Source: an uncultured Clostridium sp. (GTDB taxonomy: Bacteria; Bacillota; Clostridia; TANB77; CAG-508). Taken from it: DNA of 36,216 nt. Under the pieces are notes generated by a model, which did not search any database, was not told the DNA's origin, and was given only the letters and a program-made list of their open reading frames with translations. The stretch covers positions 1 to 36,216 of the forward strand of contig CAMXQV010000014.1 of NCBI GenBank assembly GCA_947245515.1. The letters are read 5' to 3'. Below, in pieces: positions 30,274-36,216 of the stretch. The translations under genes and the position numbers were made by a program. Position 1 is the stretch's first letter; the number at the start of each line of letters is the position of its first letter.

Positions 30274-30780
30274 TTATTGATTTCTTTTATGCCTTTTTAT
30301 TCTTTCTACAATTTCAAATTCTGCTGTATGAAATAATATTGATAAAATCATATTATTTGAATTGTCAATAGTATCTAAATTTTCCTTCATGAAATGCACA
30401 TTTACTTTATTAACTCTTAAATCTTCAATTAGTTCCATTGGATTAAATCCTAATATTCTATTATCTATATTAAATACACCACATTTCACAAATATAGATG
30501 TATCTTCTATTAGTATTTGATTAAATTCGCCATATTTTGCTTCATCTAACATGGTAATAAATGAATTTTTATTATCTATAATTTCTTTTTTATAAGTTCC
30601 TTCATCTATAAACATTCCATGTAACTTTTCTGTTTCTTCTGTTTTCCTAGTTAATATTCCTGTTTCTGCAATTTCATAATCTCTTTCTTTTGCAAACTGC
30701 ATTAATTCTTCTTTTTGTTTTTGTAATGCTTTTTCTTGATTTTTTCTTGGTAATCTACCATATTTAACTACTTTATTCAT
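30274..30780 (-). CDS. Catalytically dead serine-recombinase-like protein
   Basis: 168 residues, aligning with the resolvase domain of the next gene: GMFIDEGTYKKEIID against GMYVDEGISGKDYIH, and VNKVNVHFMKENLDTIDNSN against MKGVNVYFRKENLNSINPEN. The nucleophile motif is changed from YSRVST to KYGRLPR, so the serine is gone. EDTSRFARC has become EDTSIFVKC, losing the arginines. It ends where the DNA-binding domains should begin. The frame is intact and has a ribosome site, so it is likely maintained. It may dimerise with the large recombinase and steer its direction. Confidence 0.8.
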   Translation of the reverse strand: MNKVVKYGRLPRKNQEKALQKQKEELMQFAKERDYEIAETGILTRKTEETEKLHGMFIDEGTYKKEIIDNKNSFITMLDEAKYGEFNQILIEDTSIFVKCGVFNIDNRILGFNPMELIEDLRVNKVNVHFMKENLDTIDNSNNMILSILFHTAEFEIVERIKRHKRNQ

Positions 30781-30801
30781 AACTTATCTCTCCTTTTATA
30801 T

Positions 30802-31068
30802 TTATTTATCACTATTCATTATTTGGTTGTATCTATTATTTTCAATATCTTTTTGAAAATTACTTATTCTTGCTTTTCGTGTTCGTGGTTTCCACCACAA
30901 ATTTACTTTCTTACCTTTTGCTTTTTCTTCAATGATTAGTTTCTTTAATTCTCTATCACTGATTTCAATTCCTGTTGTTTTAAATCTTTTATATTGTGAT
31001 CTTGGTATAACATCTAAAATATAAATATCTGTTGACCATAGTTTCTTATCTATATAGTATCTTCCCAT
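30802..31068 (-). CDS. Unknown basic 88-residue protein
   Basis: Not recognised. Strongly basic, with WWKPRTRKARISNFQKDIEN near the C-terminus, suggesting nucleic acid contact. It overlaps the upstream gene by 23 nt and precedes the dead recombinase by 21 bp, so all are in one operon with the integrase. A candidate for a small accessory DNA-binding protein such as a directionality factor, but there is no direct proof. Confidence 0.5.
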   Translation of the reverse strand: MGRYYIDKKLWSTDIYILDVIPRSQYKRFKTTGIEISDRELKKLIIEEKAKGKKVNLWWKPRTRKARISNFQKDIENNRYNQIMNSDK

Positions 31069-31585
31069 CTTCTGTTACCCCCTTTACAAATTCATTTTTT
31101 GTAAGTTTCCATTTTTTCCACTTATACTCATACTGTGTAAAATGTACATCTAGACCTTTACTCAAATAATCTCTTACTTTATCTAAAAATTCCAATTCTG
31201 TTAGGTACTTTTCAAGGCTTGGAAATTCTGTTAGAAAATTCTCATCTCCTCTTATTACTTCCATATCAGTCAAGTTTTCTTTTATAAAATATTCCCTTTC
31301 TAGGTTTATATCTTTTTCAATAGGTTTCCATTTATACTCTGGTTTATCTGTAAAAATATCAACAGTAAATCTATTTCTAACAAATTGTATTCCATGATTT
31401 ACAGTTTCAACTTGATGAAAAACAGATACATATAAATCTTGATTAGAATATTCTTTTAGTTGTTGGTCTAGTTCATCTTTTGTTAATTCTACTAAACCAT
31501 CTCCATATTCTTCTAAATTAAATGTTATTTCTCTAAAAATAACTTCATTATCTTTATTTTCTATTAAATATTTACTCATAATCAA
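31046..31585 (-). CDS. Unknown acidic 179-residue protein
   Basis: Not recognised. Acidic and rich in aromatic residues (KWKPIEKDINLEREYFIKEN; VHFTQYEYKWKKWKLTKNEF). No membrane helix or signal. First gene of the minus operon that leads to the two recombinase-type genes, with a promoter at 31613-31641. Start is MIMSKYL; the first or third codon may be used. Confidence 0.5.
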   Translation of the reverse strand: MIMSKYLIENKDNEVIFREITFNLEEYGDGLVELTKDELDQQLKEYSNQDLYVSVFHQVETVNHGIQFVRNRFTVDIFTDKPEYKWKPIEKDINLEREYFIKENLTDMEVIRGDENFLTEFPSLEKYLTELEFLDKVRDYLSKGLDVHFTQYEYKWKKWKLTKNEFVKGVTEDGKILYR

Positions 31586-31612
31586 TCTCTCCTTTATAAT
31601 TAAAATTTTTAA

Positions 31613-31641
31613 TTTATTCTGCTAGTTTTAAATTGTGTCAA
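31613..31641 (-). promoter_or_regulatory. Promoter of the recombinase operon
   Basis: TTGACA (31636-31641), 17 bp, AATAAA (31613-31618) on minus. The -35 is perfect and the -10 weak, suggesting activation or low basal use. The ATG at 31585 follows AAAGGAGAG. Confidence 0.45.
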
Positions 31642-31650
31642 GTGTTTTAT

Positions 31651-31689
31651 ATATTTAGTGTAAGTAATCAAATACATTACACTAAATAT
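31651..31689 (+). terminator. Perfect 13-bp inverted repeat after the Rep-like gene
   Basis: ATATTTAGTGTAA (31651-31663) and TTACACTAAATAT (31677-31689) pair perfectly. The T-run (TTTTTT) follows on plus, not on minus, although the ending gene is on minus. It may be a terminator acting against plus transcription, or an operator. Confidence 0.4.
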
Positions 31690-31694
31690 ATTTT

Positions 31695-32867
31695 TTAAAT
31701 AATTAGAGCTTCTTCCTCTATACAGTTCTCTGCAAGTGTAAAATTTGGTATTTGTTCATAAGTTGTTATTTGCTCATCTAACCATGTCATACTAAAAGTT
31801 AATGGATTTATTTTAAGCTCTCTTAATTTATTAATGTATCTGTTAAATTTTGAATAATTAGGTTTACCAGTTTTACTGTTAGATTTACTATAAATTCTTC
31901 TAGTTTCTGAATAACCTTTTTCATTAATACTTACTAATACATTGCATAAATTATCTTTCACATCTTGTCTAATCTTATTTTCTTTTACTTTCTTTAGAGC
32001 TACATCAATTCTATAAAATGGCTCTGTGAAATATATCTTTTCTATATATTCTGAAAATAACTTATCTGCTGTTTCTTTGTTCTTATAATTGCATATTTCT
32101 TTAGTTGTACCATCTCTATAATTTAAAGAATTAAGCTTTAAATTCTTTATTCTTACTTCAAATCTAATAAGATTAGTGTTTTGTTTATATTGTTCTAAAT
32201 CTATCTTCTTTTTCTTATATCTGTTAAGTTGTTCTTTATCTTTGTTATAACAAACAATTTCAACAGTTCTATTAGATGAAGATTTATATGCTATCATATA
32301 TTTATTTTCTGTATTTTCTTTCACTTCAAATTTGTAGTTATCACTTACAATACTTCTTGTTGCCACTCTATCTACTATTTCTCTAATAAGTGAATATTCT
32401 TCTAAATCATGGTATCTATAATCTCTTTTGTAATCTATCCTAGAAAGTAGTATATAATCATCTAACTTATCTATGTACTCCTGTGTAATATTAAAATGTT
32501 CTTTCATAACTTGTTTTACTTGTCTAATAATTATTTCTTGGTCTGTACCTAGTACATGATGATGTGGTAATTGAATAAATAAACACTTTGTATTACTTCT
32601 ATAATGGAAACTATAATCTTTATATTTGCTAGAACATTTATATATAGTTATATCTTTATATTCTTTATTTTTATTATCCCATACAGTTACTTTTTCTGTT
32701 TCTACAAATGATATTTCAATTATGTATCCGACTAAATCAAATAAGTAAGATGGAGATGTTATCCAGTCAGGTAAAAATATTTTAAGTTGCATTGTATCAG
32801 TCTTTCCTGTGTCTGTTATTTCCAATATTTCATCAAGTGTTAGTATTTTGTTATTCTTTTTAATCAA
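31695..32867 (-). CDS. Rolling-circle-type replication initiator (Rep-like)
   Basis: 390 residues from TTG 32867, nine bases after AAAGGAG; a TTG at 32876 touches the ribosome site and is rejected. LLSRIDYKRDYRYHDLEEYS resembles the conserved R-x-D strand of Rep_trans/phage gpII-like initiators, and LFIQLPHHHVLG could hold metal-binding histidines. TNLIRFEVRIKNLKLNSLNY fits the same families. The catalytic tyrosine cannot be placed with certainty. Such proteins nick the origin of a plasmid or element. Its presence next to recombinases suggests a plasmid-like ancestor of the right element. Confidence 0.55.
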   Translation of the reverse strand: MIKKNNKILTLDEILEITDTGKTDTMQLKIFLPDWITSPSYLFDLVGYIIEISFVETEKVTVWDNKNKEYKDITIYKCSSKYKDYSFHYRSNTKCLFIQLPHHHVLGTDQEIIIRQVKQVMKEHFNITQEYIDKLDDYILLSRIDYKRDYRYHDLEEYSLIREIVDRVATRSIVSDNYKFEVKENTENKYMIAYKSSSNRTVEIVCYNKDKEQLNRYKKKKIDLEQYKQNTNLIRFEVRIKNLKLNSLNYRDGTTKEICNYKNKETADKLFSEYIEKIYFTEPFYRIDVALKKVKENKIRQDVKDNLCNVLVSINEKGYSETRRIYSKSNSKTGKPNYSKFNRYINKLRELKINPLTFSMTWLDEQITTYEQIPNFTLAENCIEEEALII

Positions 32868-32993
32868 TTTTATCAACTCCTTTCTTATATAATTTTGTAT
32901 TGTAATTAAAAGATGAAGATAAATAGATGTTAGTAAATGTATTTAGTTATAAAACTGTTATTTATCATCAATACTTATGTATTTGTAACATCT

Positions 32994-33022
32994 AAAAGTA
33001 GTTTCTTATAATAGGTAATTAC
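32994..33022 (+). repeat. 29-bp direct repeat, copy 1
   Basis: Identical over all 29 bp to 34535-34563. It begins AAAAGTAGTTTCTTATAATA. A 17-bp part recurs inverted at 35516-35532. It overlaps the last codons of the small gene at 33019. Confidence 0.85.
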
Positions 33023-33234
33023 AGGTTTAAATTATCCACAAAGTCTGCTATAAATGTTGATATTAAAGTTGCTGTTCTTCTAATAACAAATGTATCAATG
33101 ATTAATCTTGTTTCAATAAAGTCAATATCTTTAGATGTTAGCTTTTTCTTTTCAATTTTATCTGTGATTTCTTTTAGTTCATTTAAACTAATTTCCATTT
33201 CTCCTAGTAACATTTTTAATCCGATTTCATTCAT
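33019..33234 (-). CDS. Unknown small helical protein
   Basis: 71 residues, helical with leucine spacing (MLLGEMEISLNELKEITDKI; FVIRRTATLISTFIADFVDN). Could be a short coiled-coil partner. It is divergent from the zinc-ribbon gene at 33399, and both lie between the two 29-bp repeats. The ATG at 33234 follows GGAGATGAGA. Its last bases fall within the first repeat. Confidence 0.5.
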   Translation of the reverse strand: MNEIGLKMLLGEMEISLNELKEITDKIEKKKLTSKDIDFIETRLIIDTFVIRRTATLISTFIADFVDNLNL

Positions 33235-33294
33235 AATCTATCTCATCTCCTTAATTAAATTTGAAATTATTGTTGCAACAAATAATTTACTTTT

Positions 33295-33313
33295 GTGTAT
33301 CTCTGTGATACAC
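33295..33313 (+). promoter_or_regulatory. Candidate operator of the zinc-ribbon gene
   Basis: GTGTATC (33295-33301) and GATACAC (33307-33313) are perfect 7-bp half sites with a 5-bp spacer. They overlap the gap between a possible TTGTGT -35 (33293) and TATATA -10 (33315). Confidence 0.45.
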
Positions 33314-33398
33314 TTATATAGTACAATATTTTTAATGCCTGTGTTCTGTGAATTTTTATATAAAATAAATTTCACACAGGAATATATAAGGAGTAAAT

Positions 33399-34496
33399 AT
33401 GAATAATAACAATATAAATCTTATCTTTGAATATGCAAAAAACAATGAAAAAATATTTGAAATTCATAATAAATATTATGAAAATGAAAAAATACTTATG
33501 GATAATAAGGATATTGGAACTTGTTTTTGTTCTATTTTGAATGATAAAAATAAAGTAATTGCTTTGAAACAAAACTTTGATAAAACATATATAAATAAAT
33601 ATTCTAATAAAATGGAATTAATAAGAATAAAAGAAATAATTGATTTAACATATAATAACTTAATACATATAAATAAGTATTTTATAATCTTATCTAATAA
33701 ATTCAATAAATTAAGTAATGAATCTCAAATGACAAATATATTCAATGATTTTAATGAATTAAATAAACAAAGAAAAAACTTACCTAGTTTAACTAAAGAA
33801 TTGCTTATAAAAATGAAATTAAAACACTATAATAATTATATGAAAGAAACAGTAGGACTTTTAGATAACATTATAAATATTATTACTTCCTTTGAATGTT
33901 ACTCTATTAGTCGCTTATCCTTTAAAGATATAAAAATTCCTTATTGTTATATGACTTCAATTTTAGATGAAAATAAATCATATAAATATACATATACTAT
34001 CTATACATTAGATGACTTACTAGCTGTTTCTTTTTATATATTATCTAATAACAAATACTATTTAAAACAATGTATATATCCTAATTGTAATAAATTCTTT
34101 GTTACTAAAAGGAAACAAACTCGCTATTGTGAAAATCCCTGTCCTTCTGACTATTCAAAAACTTGTAGGAGTATCAGGAAAAAAGTTAATCATGATTTAG
34201 ATATGGAATATTGGGAGATGGAATTAGATGCTTTAGATAAAGATGTAAATTCTAGTAGAGAATTTTTTAATTATTATATAAGAAAATCTAATAATCAAAG
34301 AGAAATAAAAATGCTACAAAGAAATAAAAATATTTTTACATCTACATTAAAGGATTTAAAACAATTCATAAAAGGTTGTACTAATGATAATAAGAAAAAA
34401 GAATATATAAAAATATATAAAGATTTTGTGAAGGAAGTAAGAAGTAATCAAAAGCTTTCTCAACCAATATTTAAAGTTAAGAAACCTAAATTTTAA
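33399..34496 (+). CDS. Unknown protein with a C-terminal zinc ribbon (DUF6076-like)
   Basis: 365 residues. The N-terminal 220 are helical and very rich in Asn, Lys and Ile. Residues about 225-270 form a four-to-five cysteine cluster: QCIYPNCNKFFVTKRKQTRY, then CENPCPSDYSKTCRSIRKK. This resembles the treble-clef/CGNR-type zinc site of DUF6076-like proteins; the assignment is from memory and tentative. The basic residues around it suggest RNA or DNA binding. It is one of few plus-strand genes here, with its own operator-like promoter, and is flanked by 29-bp repeats, as expected of cargo. A defence role is possible but unproven. Confidence 0.55.
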   Translation: MNNNNINLIFEYAKNNEKIFEIHNKYYENEKILMDNKDIGTCFCSILNDKNKVIALKQNFDKTYINKYSNKMELIRIKEIIDLTYNNLIHINKYFIILSNKFNKLSNESQMTNIFNDFNELNKQRKNLPSLTKELLIKMKLKHYNNYMKETVGLLDNIINIITSFECYSISRLSFKDIKIPYCYMTSILDENKSYKYTYTIYTLDDLLAVSFYILSNNKYYLKQCIYPNCNKFFVTKRKQTRYCENPCPSDYSKTCRSIRKKVNHDLDMEYWEMELDALDKDVNSSREFFNYYIRKSNNQREIKMLQRNKNIFTSTLKDLKQFIKGCTNDNKKKEYIKIYKDFVKEVRSNQKLSQPIFKVKKPKF

Positions 34497-34505
34497 CATC
34501 ATACT

Positions 34506-34598
34506 AAAACTCACTTTTACACTTAATAATTTTAAAAAGTAGTTTCTTATAATAGGTAATTACTATAAATGTATTAATGAAATGTTAAAGTGAGTTTT
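34506..34598 (+). terminator. 12-bp inverted repeat with a 69-nt loop holding a 29-bp repeat copy
   Basis: AAAACTCACTTT (34506-34517) and AAAGTGAGTTTT (34587-34598) pair perfectly, followed on plus by TATTTTAAAC. As a terminator the loop is unusually long, and it contains the second 29-bp repeat, as if that segment had been inserted into the loop. Confidence 0.5.
34535..34563 (+). repeat. 29-bp direct repeat, copy 2
   Basis: Identical to 32994-33022. The two copies enclose about 1.5 kb with the genes at 33019 and 33399. Confidence 0.85.
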
Positions 34599-34632
34599 AT
34601 TTTAAACAAATTAAATTTATAATTGATATGAT

Positions 34633-35340
34633 TTATGCCACCATCTCTTTTAATTCCCTCTTATATAAGTAATAACTGTTTCTTGATATTCCAATTAATT
34701 TTATACATTCTATATCTGATAAAGTACCATCAAAATCTTTAGAATATTTTATTATTAAAGGTTTAGTTTCTTTTTCTTTTTTAGTTGTTAGTTTAGTTCC
34801 TTTAGTCAAACCTATTTGTTTACCATCTAATCTTGCTGTCAATATTCCTTCACTTGTTCTAGTATGTAAATCTTTTACTTCTTTTTCTGCTTGGTCGAAT
34901 GCTTTTTTAATCTGTTCCTTTGCTAATGCTAATGTATATTTATTTAATGCTGATATAATAGTTTGCATTAATTCATCTGTTGCCTTATTTCCTGTATTTA
35001 ATACAATATTAATTTGATTATCTAGGGCTTTTCTATATACCTCTGTATTAATATATCCCTCTTTTAGAAATATTAGATTTATGCCTTTATTGAATAAATC
35101 TTCATACAGATTACAACCTTCTTCTGAATTTCTACTCATTCTTGAAACACTATCAAAAATTAATGTATCTCCTTTTTTTATTATCTTTAGTAGATTTTCA
35201 AATTCTTTTCTTCCTTCTAATTTAGTTCCAGTATAAGTTTCTCTAATTATTCTTGCATTAGGATATTTTGCTAATATATTTCTAACTTGTCTTTCTATAT
35301 TTTGCTTTCTTGTACTAATTCTTCCAACTCCATATTCCAT
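34633..35340 (-). CDS. Small serine recombinase (resolvase/invertase family)
   Basis: 235 residues. The nucleophile lies in VGRISTRKQN (Ser9); LIFDSVSRMSRNSEEGCNLY carries the active-site arginines. The helix-turn-helix at the C-terminus reads LSDIECIKLIGISRNSYYLY. It is longer than Tn3 resolvase because of an insertion and a long dimer helix in the middle. Such enzymes resolve multimers or cointegrates at a res site; a repeat array that fits lies directly upstream (35364-35477). The promoter of the gene lies inside this array, so autoregulation is likely. Confidence 0.85.
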   Translation of the reverse strand: MEYGVGRISTRKQNIERQVRNILAKYPNARIIRETYTGTKLEGRKEFENLLKIIKKGDTLIFDSVSRMSRNSEEGCNLYEDLFNKGINLIFLKEGYINTEVYRKALDNQINIVLNTGNKATDELMQTIISALNKYTLALAKEQIKKAFDQAEKEVKDLHTRTSEGILTARLDGKQIGLTKGTKLTTKKEKETKPLIIKYSKDFDGTLSDIECIKLIGISRNSYYLYKRELKEMVA

Positions 35341-35363
35341 AATTTAATTTCTCCTACCTCTTT

Positions 35364-35477
35364 ATTAGTACCAAATCTAACCTTCGTTTCTTTTGGTACA
35401 GTTAGCTTAACACAGCTCTCCCAAGCTATTCAATAGCTTTTGGTACATTTTTTTAAATCGTTACTTTTGGTACTAAT
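35364..35477. promoter_or_regulatory. Candidate res site: four TTTTGGTAC boxes
   Basis: The box TTTTGGTAC is found at 35391, 35438 and 35465, and inverted (GTACCAAA) at 35368. The outer pair extends to ATTAGTACCAAA/TTTGGTACTAAT, a perfect 12-bp inverted repeat. The 114-bp span and its place directly before the resolvase gene fit a res site. A TAAGCT -10 (35404-35409) with TTGAAT 18 bp upstream lies within it. Confidence 0.6.
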
Positions 35478-35515
35478 TGCATGACTTATAAATAGGTTTA
35501 AAGCTATAATTATGT

Positions 35516-35532
35516 ATTATAAGAAACTACTT
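35516..35532 (-). repeat. Inverted 17-bp partial copy of the 29-bp repeat
   Basis: Reverse complement AAGTAGTTTCTTATAAT matches positions 3-18 of the 29-bp repeat at 32994 and 34535 (16 of 17 bases, the first A excepted). Confidence 0.65.
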
Positions 35533-35542
35533 CACAATAAGT

Positions 35543-35574
35543 AAAAATAGTAGGTACATCTCATGTATCTACTA
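35543..35574 (-). terminator. Hairpin terminator, copy 1 of a 32-bp repeat
   Basis: AAATAGTAGGTACAT pairs with ATGTATCTACTATTT (one G-U pair), followed on minus by TTAC and a T-rich stretch. It ends the gene at 35583. The same 32 bp with one change occurs at 36129-36160. Confidence 0.7.
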
Positions 35575-35582
35575 TTTTTATT

Positions 35583-36053
35583 TTATTTTTTACATACAGT
35601 TTCTTTAATAGTAATTATAACTCCGTTATCTTCTACATCTTGTGTTGATTCTTTATAGTAATCAATTTCTATACTTCTTTCTGTATCATCATTAAAAATT
35701 TGTGTAATTCCAATAAAGTCTTTATATTTCTTTATTCTCTGTGTATAAGTGAGATTTTCTACTGTTTGCTTAAATTCTTCTCCATTGCATATTGCATTTT
35801 CTAAATCTGCCTCTTGTTCAAAATCTGTATAATCTATTCTGTTATTATCTAACCATTCCTTTAATAGTGCTATTTCAAATTCTTCTGCAACTTCATATTC
35901 TGATATATCTTCTCTATCTGCTATTGTAAGTCCACTAGAGAAGTTCAAAATTGTTTGAATATTACAGACATTATAATATACTATATTTTCTCTTGGAATC
36001 TCTATAACATCTCCATTTTCAAAAACAAGTCCTAATTTTACAAGTCTTTTCAT
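35583..36053 (-). CDS. Unknown acidic 156-residue protein
   Basis: Not recognised. Acidic. The N-terminal VKLGLVFENGDVIEIPRENI looks like a short beta-domain common to small element proteins, followed by helices and a final beta pair (DNGVIITIKETVCKK). No catalytic motif. It is a single-gene unit with its own terminator (35543) and with the terminator of the previous gene before it (36129); the two terminators are near-identical in sequence. The ATG follows AAAGAGGGAGA. Confidence 0.55.
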   Translation of the reverse strand: MKRLVKLGLVFENGDVIEIPRENIVYYNVCNIQTILNFSSGLTIADREDISEYEVAEEFEIALLKEWLDNNRIDYTDFEQEADLENAICNGEEFKQTVENLTYTQRIKKYKDFIGITQIFNDDTERSIEIDYYKESTQDVEDNGVIITIKETVCKK

Positions 36054-36128
36054 TTAATCTCCCTCTTTCTAATTCTTTATTATTCCTTCATTAATATTTT
36101 ATTTAAAAAATTTACTAACTTAAAAATC

Positions 36129-36160
36129 AAAAATAGTAGGTACATCTCCTGTATCTACTA
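36129..36160 (-). terminator. Hairpin terminator, copy 2 of the 32-bp repeat
   Basis: Matches 35543-35574 at 31 of 32 bases. On minus it is followed by TTTTTGATTTTT. It would end a gene lying beyond the right edge. Confidence 0.7.
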
Positions 36161-36216
36161 CCTTATTATTATCTTAATTATTAAATCGCTATATCTATCC
36201 TTCATATAGTTGCCTT
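36158..36216 (-). CDS. Possible C-terminus of a gene running off the right edge
   Basis: One minus frame is open from the edge to TAG 36158-36160, reading NYMKDRYSDLIIKIIIR. The stop lies at the base of a terminator hairpin, as for the neighbour at 35583. Too short for certainty. Confidence 0.3.
   Translation of the reverse strand, partial: GNYMKDRYSDLIIKIIIR

Noticed and set aside
33372..33706. Minus-strand open frames over the start of the zinc-ribbon gene
   Set aside because: Ile/Phe-rich shadows without ribosome sites; the plus gene has promoter, operator, ribosome site and a recognisable zinc site.
35364..35477. CRISPR array or plasmid iterons
   Set aside because: Repeats are short, partly inverted and unevenly spaced, with no spacer pattern; the place before a resolvase gene fits a res site better.

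Overview
The window is AT-rich chromosomal DNA from a low-GC member of the Bacillota. I infer an uncultured, clostridia-like gut lineage. The signs are strong AGGAGG-type ribosome binding sites, TTGACA-17-TATAAT promoters, CCA-encoding tRNA genes, a VanW/G5 surface protein, a HIT hydrolase, a DUF1858 protein, an ECF sigma/anti-sigma pair, DnaD plus a DnaC/DnaI-type loader, and gyrA. The species cannot be named from the sequence.

Layout. (1) 1-8711 is an accessory block, almost all on the minus strand. It holds a truncated SpoVK/CbbX-like AAA+ ATPase, an unknown gene behind an elaborate RNA leader, two paralogous membrane proteins (one ending in an FtsK-gamma-like winged helix), XRE regulators, DUF3846 and DUF4314 proteins, an extra ribosomal protein S6 and many small unknowns. 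Several of its promoters share the unusual -10 box TAAGCT. (2) 8944-9709 holds an intact tRNA-Lys(CTT) followed by three broken 5' halves of tRNA-Lys(CTT), spaced 177-195 bp apart and each cut at the anticodon loop. This looks like a stacked set of integration scars. (3) 9706-17250 is host-like: VanW/G5 protein, CBM-like protein, SDR oxidoreductase, anti-sigma/ECF sigma, HIT protein, tRNA-Lys(TTT)-Glu-Thr and DUF1858. A decayed patch (15000-16600) carries integrase and probable ABC-F fragments and a 46-bp repeat. (4) 17355-28367 holds a compact type IV secretion-like gene set with no relaxase: VirD4-type coupling protein, pilin-like, VirB6/TrbL-like and PrgI on plus, then a VirB4 fragment, a TadZ/CpaE-like protein and an unknown on minus. 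These two halves bracket dnaD, a frameshifted dnaC-like gene, gyrA and a small inverted-repeat element. (5) 28368-36216 is a second accessory element that interrupts virB4. It carries a large serine recombinase, a related protein that has lost its catalytic residues, a Rep-like protein, a zinc-ribbon cargo gene, a small resolvase with a candidate res site, and several flanking repeats.

How it works together. The large serine recombinase probably placed the right element into virB4, and the resolvase/res pair and Rep-like protein suggest a plasmid-like past. The tRNA-Lys array records repeated use of another integration site by tyrosine recombinases. The strongest candidates for undescribed biology are the tRNA-half array, the dual RNA-level control of the gene at 891-1739, the catalytically dead recombinase partner, the relaxase-free secretion cluster with two ATT-start genes, and the S6 paralogue in accessory DNA.
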